Shown piece by piece: positions 1 through 10,731 of a DNA stretch of 64,000 nt. The stretch lies in NCBI GenBank assembly GCA_047967505.1, contig CM106540.1; one strand, 5' to 3'. The stretch comes from Dipteris shenzhenensis (taxonomy: Eukaryota > Polypodiophyta > Polypodiopsida > Gleicheniales). Position numbers and translations under genes: made by a program. Within the stretch, counting starts at the first letter, position 1. Each line of letters opens with the position of its first letter. A model generated the notes under the pieces. The model ran no database searches. It worked only from the letters and a program-made list of their open reading frames with translations, and was not told the origin of the DNA.

Positions 1-680
1 CTCTCTCTCATTTGCACTTTTGCAATGATTTCACCCAATGACGTCAGCGGTGACACACGTGCTTTGCTCATTGCCAAGTTTCTGGCTTTGGCTGTACAGT
101 CACCACTGAGTGTTGAGAGAGAAGAATAGACAAAGCAAGAGATTGACACACAAACAAACTAAGAGAGAGAGAGAGAGATTTTACAATGGCATAAGGAAAT
201 GACCAAAGTGTGACATCATACCTCCCTTCACCATTGCATAGTTTAAACCCGAATCTTCCTATATCTGTTCACACACGCACACGTGTGTGTGTTCTAAGTA
301 TAGTGTAGATGTTCCACTTTGGATACCTACACATGTACTTGTTTCTGAATCAGATATCTCTTATACAAAAAAGTGTGTTTTTAAGCTATCTGAGGAAGTG
401 TGTGTTTTTTAGCTATCTCAGGAGATGCACCCCCTCACCGCCTTCCTACCACACACACACACACAATGAAAATTAAAATGGCCCACTTTGCTATTGTAAG
501 TCAAGCCTCACTATATCCTACTACTCTTCACACAAAGTCACGTGCTTGTGTCATTCGAAACACATTAATTACTTTTTCCATGCTTGCCTTTCCTCGCCTA
601 CTACATCCAGCACACACTAGAAAGACCCCTCGTCATCAAACATCTACCACATGCATTATCACTCCACTTCTTGACTCTCA
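1..680. other. Non-coding, simple-repeat-bearing left edge
   Basis: No gene is recognised. The stretch contains an AG dinucleotide run at about 161-178, a CA/TG-rich patch near 272-292 and another CA run near 452-466. The only long open frame (400-705) is low in protein-like character and has no family resemblance that I can see. Confidence 0.6.
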
Positions 681-689
681 AGTCTTGGT

Positions 690-1130
690 ACTAGATTCTC
701 GCTAGTGATGGTGATGCCAATCGCAGTCATATGATCGCGCAGATTCTTCACCCTGGGGATGAACTTCTCTGCCGTTTCAGACTCAGTCAGTTTCTCGTTC
801 GCGAGTTGAGTCTCCAGATTCTAAATCCGCGTCTGATTCATGGTCTCGTATCGATTTTTCAAGACCGTCCATGCCTCCTCAGCTGTGGTGACATGTTGAA
901 TTAACGCCATGACAGAATCACTTACACTGCAGACAATAGAACACACCGCATCTGCATTTCTTCTTGTCCACGTGAGAATCTCATCCGCAGTTGGTACTTT
1001 GGGGCTTGGTCTGCACAGTGGGACTACCGCCCTTTGACCATCATTGGTAGGTAAGCGAAGCAGTTTGGGCACGCGAGTCAATTTGGCAGTTGACAGTGTA
1101 GCACCAGGTGTGTAATGCCCTCTTCCAAAT
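690..1130 (-). pseudogene. Ty1-copia gag fragment (UBN2-type)
   Basis: The minus strand encodes a stretch typical of the copia gag domain: a segment reading LIQHVTTAEEAWTVLKNRYE, then, after one in-frame stop near 820, NLETQLANEKLTESETAEKF and a conserved-looking run RVKNLRDHM. The pattern of a protein asking how many residues of a sample are joined per unit (AEEAWTVLKNRYE, then a short helix and a T-E-KF segment) is known from copia Gag N-terminal halves. No zinc knuckle, protease or LTR is seen beside it, so this is an isolated remnant. The frame also stays open a little upstream of the first Met at 1081. Confidence 0.7.
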
Positions 1131-2046
1131 CATGAGTGTATTCAACTCTCCTCTTACGTCCCCTTGTGATCATCTTCATCCAAAATATGCATATCACATA
1201 CGTGATTCACGTAAGTGACCATCAAGCACAAAATCTGATATTCTTGCTTATCAATGATGTAAAAGTAGGCCAAGTTCCATGTTTGATCATTTGAAGGATT
1301 ATCTTGGAATGTCAATTATTGAATAAGTGAGACATTTTACACTCCCAAATTGAACCTTTATGTTCAAGTGTCTTAAATTAATCGAGAATATGATTTTTGA
1401 CTAATGTAAATTCAAACCTTTAAACTTTGAAAGTTTGGATTTTAATATGGCATAAATAAAATAGCTAGTTTTTATTTCCTGGCTGCTTTGTTTCTCTACC
1501 CCATTTTAGTTTTTTGGACTATAATACCATGATGCAAAAAAAAGAGTGCACCATTGGGATTTCTAGTTTATACTATTTCCTCTCAAACAGACAATCCAAT
1601 ACTTAGCCGTGTATAAACATGCAGTGGCATCATGTGAAAGTGAACACATAACTCACATACTCATTTCTCAACACCCACAGTGATGAGGGGCAAGAAGACG
1701 TAGCCTATTGGCTATGCAAAATGTACACTATTCTTTTCACCTTAAAATGATGAACACGATACAATATATATATTTATAGAGCCCTGATGCGGGTTGCCCT
1801 AAGTCCATAAGAACTATTCATACTTGGACTTAGGTCCCTTTTAAGTTCACTATGCTCCTGACCATATATCTCATGTGCACACATATATACATACATATGT
1901 CCCACCATATGTACATGGATGTTGATGACCATTCGAATGATCCATACCTCTACACTCCGTGTCATTGGATGGTCTCTATGTCAACGATAGATAGTTTTAT
2001 AACTTTTCAAACTTCTCATGAGGGAGGCTTTTGTGAGAAAAAGTTA
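1131..2046. other. AT-rich interval, no gene recognised
   Basis: Short open frames on both strands around 1774-2106 overlap each other and a TA/CA-rich patch (1762-1915). None resembles a known family. A short TATATATATT run sits near 1765. Confidence 0.5.
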
Positions 2047-2342
2047 TACTTCACACGCTTCCTTCTCCCTGTGAGATTTATGGGTAGATGGTTGCTTCTC
2101 CTGTAAATCATCAGATTGCATTGCTCAACTAGCAATTGTGTGACTCCCTTTTATTGGATGAACCACATACTTGTATTCATTGGCGATGGGTGTCATTCAT
2201 CCCAGATCCTTCTCCAATCCTCTTCCTACGTCGGACAATTTCAATATCCCCTAGAAGATGACTTGGATCCATATCAACACTTGTAATATTAATGGCAAAG
2301 TTAGCAACCTTGATGGCCTATTGTGGGTTGATATTGCTTAAC
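2047..2342 (+). repeat. Direct repeat DR1, copy 1
   Basis: About 300 bp here recurs at 3248-3548 in the same orientation with many shared blocks, e.g. CTTCACACGCTTCCTTCTCC, GTGTCATTCATCCCAG and TAGAAGATGACTTGGATCC. By eye roughly four fifths of positions match, with small indels. The copies are 1.2 kb apart; the spacing and lack of TG...CA ends do not prove that they are LTRs. Confidence 0.75.
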
Positions 2343-3247
2343 AATCAAGGAGCAGATAAAATACATGCCTGGGAGTTGAAGAATGAGAGAGTTCTAGGGT
2401 TGTTAGGGAGAGAACTTAGAGTTGACTATTATCACCATATTGATGTGTCCAAAACAACTGCACTGAATTGGCATATACTAGAGTCTCTATTTGGGTCCAA
2501 AGTAAAAAATTCAAAGATTGTTTTGAAACAAGAATTGTTTGGACTCCAGATGGTGGACAGTGATCTCCTAGGTACTCACCTAAATTGGATGCAATCATTG
2601 TTCAAGTGGCTACAACCACTGGGAGCATGTGTTGAAGATGATGATGCCAAAATGTCACAATGAAAGCTCATAACCAAGAATTCCTCACCCTCGTCCACAT
2701 GCCGTACTCATCCAATGTTTATTGTAGCTCTCATGCACAAGGAGCAATTAGTATGTTTAGAGCAAGTCGTAGAGATACTTGAGCATCGTTTCATTTTACG
2801 ATGAGTTGAATTAGGTGTACTAACTTGAGTGCAGGTAGATGATATCCCAACATTATTGCTATCAATTGGGATCTTCAAGTAGCTTGATGCATGAGCTTGA
2901 AAGCTTGATCTTTCTAGTTTTCAAAATTCTGTAGCTACCAATCCAACTCTTTTTTGGATAGGCCATATGGTTGGTACCCTTGGAACTTCAACAATCTTAT
3001 TGCTTGGAGTCCAAGCATATGAAACATCATCTCCATAGAACCAAAAGAATTGCGCAATCTATCCTTGGCTATGATTTATTCTTCCCTTAAAACACGAGGC
3101 TGCACACTCACTCAAATTATTATCATTGATAAGCTTTACACATTTGTATCCCTCACTAGACAGCCAAGCATGACAACAAACTTTACTTCCATGCTCACTA
3201 TGGTGGATGGCCCAAAGGACATCATGGATTTCTTGCTCTTCCATACT

Positions 3248-3548
3248 GAGATCTACTTCACACGCTTCCTTCTCCCTTTGATATTTATGGGTAGATGACT
3301 GCTTCTCCAGTACATCATCAGATTGCATTACTCCACCGACAATCGTGTGACTCCTTGTTTTTGGACAAACCGACATACTTGTATTCATGGCGATGTGTGT
3401 CATTCATCCCAGGCCCTTCTCCAATCCTCTTCTTGTGTCGGACACATTCAACACCCCCTAGAAGATGACTTGGATCCATATCAACACCTATAATATTGAT
3501 GGGCAAAGTTGGCAACCTTAATGGCCTATTGTGGGTTGATATTGCTTG
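3248..3548 (+). repeat. Direct repeat DR1, copy 2
   Basis: Second copy of the 300-bp repeat at 2047-2342, same orientation. Its minus strand is open for 95 codons (3318-3605) and lies downstream of the transposase-like remnant at 4028-5217, so the repeat may include part of that element's 3' end. That link is inference. Confidence 0.7.
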
Positions 3549-4027
3549 ACCTAGTTTGGCTAATGTAATGAAACAAGTACTCCAAGCTTGGGCCAAATCC
3601 AACAAGCAATCCTTTCACATGCTACTCACACCTAGCAATTTGCAATAATGCAATAGTCAAGTCCCCAATGCATGCATCATACAAAGAGATCTATCGAGTG
3701 TACCCTTTTGATGCTAACCAACTCCCGTGCTTGGATTTAGACGAGTTGGTCCATGGAGTATTGGCTTTTGTTTCTAATTCCATCACTTGACAAGTTATCG
3801 TTTAGAATGCAATCCCAAATTTTTCATGTAGAAGGGAAAAAATGAAGAAATAATTCAACTTAATGACACTTTCTTGCACCATAAAGGCACCCCAATAGGC
3901 TATCCTATCCTCCCACCATGACATCCACTGGGAATGGAATGCCATTCATATCCCACCACATTCTCACAACACGTGTTTGTTCATGGCCTACACCCTTTGT
4001 CTTTGCATCTCTCCATGCTCTACAGAT

Positions 4028-5217
4028 TCAAAGATGTGTATCTTGAAATCTATGGTAGATGTACTTTTTTGTGACTCTTTGTAAGCCTTGTTCCCAATGA
4101 AAAATACATGAGCATTCTCTCCCATCCATCACATTTTCAGGCCACCTATTATAAACAATGTGAATAGCCCACCAATTGGCTTGTGCTTCATCATCCATGA
4201 ACCCATAGAATTGTGGTTTACCAAATCCACACTTTCCAACAACATCATTTAGCATAGTCCAAAATAGTACTTGGGAAGCTGTGTCCTCCTTTTTGAACTC
4301 GCAAGATGCAATGGTTAGAAGCTCTTACACACATTGCAGAAACATGTTCAAAATAAAATAAGAATTAGGTTCCATATGAATAAAGCTCATATGAAAGAGG
4401 TAATGGGGATGAAGGTCCAAACCTTGGATCATATACATGAGCTACCATATTGGTCCAACCATGAACTCTATGAACATGGTCAAAATGCACCCAAGATTTC
4501 TCAAGATGACCTCCAAGATGCATGTGATTGACTATATCAACCCCAGAGCATCTACCCTTTGTGGACATTTTCATGACATAACGAGGTTATGAATCATCTA
4601 TTGATTGTCTTGGGAACATGAAACCTTGTAGGAAATCATATCTCAAGTGCTCTCTTAAGTATATGATGGAATCAATGGAATCTCTCTTAGAATGCAAAGA
4701 ATTCAGTGCTTCATGCATCCATCCTTGAAACCTCAAAGCAATGTCCCATATCCTTACTTATGACAAACACAACAAAACATGTAGATAAATATGCAAACAG
4801 TAAGAATTTTGAAATCACCTTCTTTGGTTTGTGCTTGCTTGCAATTGGCAAAGAATGTCCTCCCACATGTTCGTTGACATTGCAATGAAACTATGATAGA
4901 TTTTCATTGTAGACAAGAGGTTTTGGGATACGATTTCTCTAGCCAACCCCTTCTCTACTTTTCTAGCCGCAACATTTGGCATTTCATTCATCGTATCTTG
5001 AACTAGTCATTTGGCCTTTGCTAACTGCTCCCTATTATCCCACTTGGCCAATGGGATGGTTATCATACCTAACATGTATTTCTAATCGTGTCAAGCCAAC
5101 ATCTTCAGGTTCACTGTAATATATCTTTACATCACATCTTGATCTGCAAAAACATTGCTCACCACAGTGCAAACACTCAAGACTTCCATGTTCGGGTCTG
5201 ACCTCTCCATCATCCAT
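4028..5217 (-). pseudogene. Degraded MULE-like DDE transposase
   Basis: Reading the minus strand downward, a Cys-rich block (5217-5035) has CLHC, a further CFC and a C before a V-K-I-Y-Y segment, then RLEIHVRYDNHPI, as in zinc-binding DNA-binding domains of Mutator-like transposases. After a frameshift a helix-like stretch reads KWDNREQLAKAK and VAARKVEKGLAREI. At 4574-4365 comes WVHFDHVHRVHGWTNMVAHV followed by YDP, and at 4255-4028 GFMDDEAQANWWAIHIVYN and then C-IFHWEQGLQRVTKKY. The aspartates in the WVHFDH/HVYDP and FMDDEAQANW blocks and the C-x-x-x-H-W motif fit the D-D...C-x-H layout of MULE transposases. Several frame changes and stops make it a pseudogene. Family assignment rests on motif order only; another DDE superfamily is possible. 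Confidence 0.5.
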
Positions 5218-5375
5218 GAAATTCCATTGTTTTACCTTTCCATGTGGTGTAATATATCTTTACACCACATCTTGATCTGCAAAAACATTGCTCACCAAAG
5301 TGCAAACACTCAAAACTTCCATGTTCGAGTCTAACCTCTCCAACGTCCACAAAATTCATTGTTTTACCTTTCCAT
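5117..5375. repeat. Tandem duplication, about 130-bp unit
   Basis: Two adjacent units (about 5117-5247 and 5249-5375) share GTAATATATCTTTACA, CACATCTTGATCTGCAAAAA, GTGCAAACACTCAA and TTGTTTTACCTTTCCAT. The left unit overlaps the N-terminal Cys-rich block of the transposase-like remnant, so that domain is locally duplicated. Confidence 0.85.
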
Positions 5376-5646
5376 TGTCAATCATTTACCCTATCATGAG
5401 TCAAAAGATAGCCACATAGAGGATTTCTACATTCAAAAGATGGCTTGGCCTCACCTTTGAAATGTCATCAAGGACACTATAGAGGTAGGATTGGTTCTAG
5501 ACCAATTGTGAGGATCATACAATTGTTGCATTCCATCCATACCACTAGCATTAGAATCCACCTATGGCAAGTCAAAGACAATGGTCCCATTATAATAAGT
5601 AGGAAGTTGCCTAACAACATGATTCTCATTAGCCTTGACTATGTGT

Positions 5647-6543
5647 CTATCCAATAATTGATCTTACAGTGCACCTCAATATCTTTTCACGTAAACTGTT
5701 CTCATAGATATCCTTTGAGCACTTAGAGCATTCAACCTCTCCATCCTCAACCAAAGTGTAGTCCTCATTTGCTGTAATCTTATGTTTATCAACAAACAAA
5801 AATGGTATGCCATCCTTGTTATCTACATTTACTAGCATCACAATTTCGGCCTTGGGGTGCAACTCCCTTTGGTAATAATACCCATGAAAAATTTGAGTAT
5901 GAGATAAATTTAACAATATGCCATGAGTAAAAGTTGTCAAATTAGCATGATTTTGTTCTACACTAAAAGATCTTCAAATGTGTCTTTATATCTTGAAATT
6001 TGGGTGACATATGAAAAAGTTATACGATTTTGAAAGGAGTTGGGTTTTTATTTTTAGTGTATTTTTTGTTTTAACCCCCCTCATCCAAAAGACCCCCCCT
6101 TGGGTCTCACATATTATAAAAAATATGTACAAATCTTAAAATCTTTCATATTTTTTAAACTATAAACCTTATTCTTTGTGGTAGGGAGGACTAGATATTG
6201 ACATAGTTTTCCCTTGCATATTTAAAACGTTTGTAGGACATCCATGCATATAAGATACGGACCTTGTCCACCCATACCCTAGATTTTGGATGAGGATAGT
6301 AACATAATTCATATTGAGTTGGTGCCCCAATATTTCTATATAAGTTCCATACGAAGCATCGAGTCCATAATAGTTGTCCTCAGAATCACTGGGTAGAACC
6401 AAAGGAACTCTTCTCTCATCGATGCATGTTCGGCCCTCTATAATAATTTGGTAAAGATTGAAACTACCATGTGTTTGCTTGAAATGATGACAGATTCTAT
6501 CCTTGGTAACCTTGCAATCGTATTGGCTACACACCATTTCCAA
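5647..6543 (-). pseudogene. Unrecognised Cys-containing coding remnants upstream of the transposase-like gene
   Basis: Two open segments lie on the same strand and upstream of the transposase-like remnant: 6543-6169 (124 codons, with VCSQYDCKVTKDRICHHFKQ, a C-x5-C...C-H-H-x3-H pattern like a zinc finger) and 5940-5647 (97 codons, containing VECSKCSKDIYE, a CxxC pair). They may be parts of the same element or its second gene. I do not recognise a family and assign no function. Confidence 0.3.
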
Positions 6544-8947
6544 TTAAAAGTCAAGTTGAGGGCTCATTGTTTTTGGACTTAAGGAGAGATTGTCTAGCAC
6601 TATTTTTCTAGGCAAAGTAGGCTAGTGTATGGTTGTAAAATATTTGTTACACCTATAAATAGGCTTATGCATTTGGATTCCTGCACTCCTATCTACTTGT
6701 CAAAAGAATTAACGAATCTGTAATAGGCATGCCTGTTTTGGTATGGGTTTTCAATCCTACTAAATGTAATTATAGTTGTTTATATTTTCTTGTGATATTT
6801 CCTTATGAGTGTTTTTTTTTCCAGGTGGACTTGAGAAAAGCACTCATTTCATACGCACAATCATAAAGGCTATGATACCTTCTTCTGTTAAAGTTCTTGA
6901 TTTGATGATGGGATGTGTAGTAAAGTAGATGCATCACTACATTGTGGAAGGTGTGGCATGGTTTCTTTACTGTGATTCTTTACCGATTCTTTCTTAATGT
7001 TTTGGAATGTTTGCACTTACTAGCATTGATTTTAAGATTCCTTGTTTTTGTAATTTTTTGCCAGATTATGTAGAGCATATTACTAGCATGTATGCTATGC
7101 AAGAGGATCACTTGTCCCAAAGAAAAATGACAAAATTGCCTCAGAGGTGTATTTTTGTTGATGACATTGCAGATGAAGGAACATAAATGTATATTGGTAA
7201 CTTTATCTTTTGCATTCTAAAACTTAAAGGACACTTTAATGACTACACATAATTTAATTTGATTTCTATATGACAACATACCATGTGAGTTTAAGGTTAT
7301 TTCTTTTATGATTTTAGAGTTTCTTACTTTCGTGGTTATGATAGAGTATCCAATGCAGATTGTTTGTTTGCTGTCACTTGTACTTTCCATGCTCTTGATT
7401 GACTGCTCTAGGTATTTCATTTCCACTTATTTTGCATTCTTAATAAGTTTCATCAACTTGAGCCATTTTTTGTAGCATGTACTTTTAGTTTCACTGCATA
7501 TAGTTGTGTAACAAAGGGAATCCAATCATCCATAATTGAGCAATGGTTTTTGTAAGGAAATCACGTATAGTTGAGGTATTTCATTATACTTTATGACTAT
7601 TTGTTGTATGACATCCTTGGTAACTTTGTGATTCTATAAATCCTTAATAAGCTATGTTTCATCTTTGAGAAAGACATTGAAATTGGGTACTAATGACCTA
7701 GAATGATTTAGGTATATTGTATGTACATTTCAAGGTCACTTTATTACAAAATACTATAAAGTTTCATTTCATTTGTTCCACTTTTTGTAGCATGATTTTC
7801 AATTTCACTACCATGCTTGTTTATCAAAGGGAATGCAATAACTCATAGTTTAGATATGAAGAATCAAATTTGGAGACTTAGAAGAATACGGAAGACATCT
7901 CAAATTTGAAGATAGTTTTGGATGTTTTCTCAAATGATAAATTGAATTGCATGTTTATTTTTTGAAAAATGGAGCATCCACAAGTTGAATTAAAGTATGA
8001 CTTGCAACATGTTTAACAATAGCCTTTTAAAATATCTAATGGATTGATTGAATATATTGCTTTTTACTATTTCTCCAAACTCAAAGAAATTTCAGTATGT
8101 CAATTTCTAGTCTTAGTTTGGCTACTTGTTCCTCTAGATGGTACCTTTAATACAATAGAAAAGGCTTTTGTCAATATTGGTTTCTTAGGATTTTGCTTAA
8201 ACACTTTCTTATGCATTGATTGCAATCCTTTGCAATTTATTCTTTTCTTTTTTTAAAAAGAAAGGGGCTTCAATTGAGCTTCAATCTTGAAATTTACTTT
8301 TCATTGGGAGATGATTGTAAACTATATTTTATTAAATTAAGAAAAACTCACAATCTCGTACTAAAAAAACTTATCATAATGTAGCACTCTTTATGGATCT
8401 ACAAATTAGAAGTTGATATTTGGAAATATGCCAGCATTGATATGTGTGGACAATATATTTTTAAAGTCCTTAGAATAGAAGCAATTGAAGGAAGACATAG
8501 TGAACTTGAACACTGAACCCCAAAGAGTGGGATCTTCATTCCATTGAGAGATATTTATACATGTTGGTCTCTACACAATACGTAGAAGGTTAGAAAAAGG
8601 AGCTCAAGAACAATCCCAATAAAAGACAAGAACTACTCTGACAACTACACTCACATCAAAGAAATTTTCATCAACCCTGGAATAGTACACCTTGATAACC
8701 ACAAACTCCATGAACAGAGCACAATGCAAAAACTTCCCACTCGAAACATTAGATATCCAAGGAAGGGTACTCAAATCGGTCGAGGTGAGTTGTTAACCTT
8801 GTGGCAACAAAGTCCAAAAGTACAGTCTAGAGCTCATTGTGTGTGTAGAGAAATGGCAAAGTTCCGCTTGTAATATCTTGAGCTTAAAAGATGGTATGAT
8901 GAATCTTAAAGGAGGAGGATAGCCAAGACTAAAAGCCTACACTTTTT
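6544..8947. other. AT-rich interval without a recognised gene
   Basis: No family resemblance is seen. A T-rich tract ending in CCAG (6811-6824) followed by an open stretch looks like a 3' splice site, but no matching upstream exon was found. A 70-codon frame at 8044-8256 has no recognised features. Confidence 0.5.
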
Positions 8948-9130
8948 GAGGTCCCCCAAAAAGTGGGGGGACTCAAGAGGTCCCCCCACAAAGTGGGAGA
9001 GTGAAGAGGTTCCCCCACAAAGTGGGGGGACTCAAGAGGTTTCCCCAAAAAGTGTAGATACCCAAGAGGTCCCCCTAAAAAGTGGAGGGACTCTTGTCTA
9101 AGAGGTCTCCTACAAAAGAAGTCCCACCCT
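8948..9130. repeat. Minisatellite of hairpin-forming units (about 29 bp, 5-6 copies)
   Basis: Units begin at about 8948, 8977, 9006, 9036 and 9066, with a degenerate one near 9102. The first reads GAGGTCCCCC, AAAAAGT, GGGGGGACTC, then AA. Each good unit is an imperfect palindrome: GTCCCCC pairs with GGGGGAC around an A/T loop. Units differ by substitutions inside the stem and loop, and the last ones lose pairing. Confidence 0.9.
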
Positions 9131-9233
9131 AGAGGTACCTATATAGATGAGGCTTAGGACTTGCTTACATATCTTGTTGATGAGGAGGCTTAGGACTCGC
9201 ATACATGGGGTTGGAGTTCATAGGTGAATTTGT

Positions 9234-10731
9234 GTTGCCCCACAAGTTGCCCGCACAATATTACAAAGGAGGCAAGAGCAAGCCTCACAACTCTCCTCCA
9301 ATCTCGTCCAAGCCCAGCTCTCGGCATAGGAAAGCTAGTCGACAATGGTCGCAGCTCAAGCAACGGGCCATGCCGCACTAAATCGAGCCAATGAATATTG
9401 GGCTAAGGTGGAAGAGCTTGAGCTCACTCTGATGAAAGTCAAAGATGACCTCGCCACTAGTGAATCCCTAGTCCAGACATTTATGGAACAGGTGGAAAAG
9501 GCAGAATCAGCCCTGTGCACAACGCTGGAGTAGCAAGCACAGGTAGAGCAGTGGTACGCCCACACCTAGGAGACCCACAACCAATAGATCCACTCCCTAC
9601 AGGATCTCCGAGCACAAGAGAGGAGCCTCACGGTCTCCCTCCAAGAAGAAATCGAAAGATAGTGCACCACTGGCCACTCAGAGGAGTCAGGATTGGAAGA
9701 TCATGAGTAGCAAGAGTTCAGGATGTATCGAGAGGTGTCTGCATAGTTAGCCACGTATAACTTGCACCACACACCACCCCCCAAACCCTGCAAATGCAGT
9801 TCAATGCACTTCGCGGACAAAACCTTACCTTCCACCTAGACCTCACTACTCCACTACCGCCTAACGCCCTTCAAACTATTCTCTCTCGCAATCCTGACCA
9901 CTACCGCCCCATCTTAGCCATGTCTTATTTTTCTCTTGACCTTTAGTCCACCTCCCTATCTCTTCTCTGCCCCTCCGATCTCCAAACCCTATCTGCCCAT
10001 CCCATTCTTCTTAATTTTCAAGGCTGGTGCTATGCCATCACTGAGTCCCTCAATTATCCTACGGGATGATGAAGTGATGCAACTCGCAAACCCAAGGATC
10101 TCATGCCATGGATCTGCACTCTCAAAAGTCTGCATGTAGACATAACTTGGATGCAGACCTACAGTCGAGCTGTAGCAGTCCAAGCTCAAGGACACCTTGT
10201 GGCCTACCAAACCACCACCTATCAACCCCTCTGAATAATAATACTCTTTAATCGGGTGCTACAAGCTCTCCAAGACTCACTTAAGTCCTTGGTGAGTAAT
10301 TTTGAAACAATTCACGTAGCATACCCTGAGGAAATAACCGAGGACAAAGAACAAAATGTAATCACCATCTTTCATACCACTGCCCCCTATAGATATTCCA
10401 TTATCGCCTCCACTAGATCCTGCCCAACCCACCCAACAAGCTGCCCAACCTCCTCTTCCTCACACAACAGTGCCCGAGTACTCGTCCAATGCCTCCAACA
10501 CCACCATCGCACAACACAGACCCTCCCCGTCCATCACCTCCAACGCTCTGTGATCGTGACCTCCCTGATGAGGCATTCAACACGCTGCTCAAAGCAGCAC
10601 ATTTTGTACAAAGCACCGATGTCGTGACTCTTGCAGGCCCCCCATAGACAGAGCCCATGTCGCTTGCCAATGACGAAGCTCCGCCATCCCTGCCAAGGTC
10701 TCCTCTGAAGATGTTCATTGGCATCCAGACA
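9234..10731 (+). pseudogene. Coiled-coil ORF of an unrecognised repeat family, copy 1 (inverted segment)
   Basis: The plus strand encodes QVARTILQRRQEQASQLSSN, then TMVAAQATGHAALNRANEYW, KVEELELTLMKVKDDLATSE and EIHSLQDL-like heptads (coiled coil, about 9345-9660), and further on DDEVMQLANP and LVSNFETIHVAYPEEI (10256-10400). Stops and frameshifts interrupt it. The same protein blocks occur at 61861-62900 on the minus strand. In that second copy the coiled coil follows directly after a block reading NLFEAMAQLP on one strand; here the corresponding NLFEAIA block lies at about 10735-10760 on the opposite strand, so the segment appears inverted in place. No reverse transcriptase or transposase was found, and the function is unknown. 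Confidence 0.5.

Noticed and set aside
8948-9130. CRISPR-like array
   Set aside because: Units are contiguous with no unique spacers, in a eukaryotic context; it is a minisatellite.
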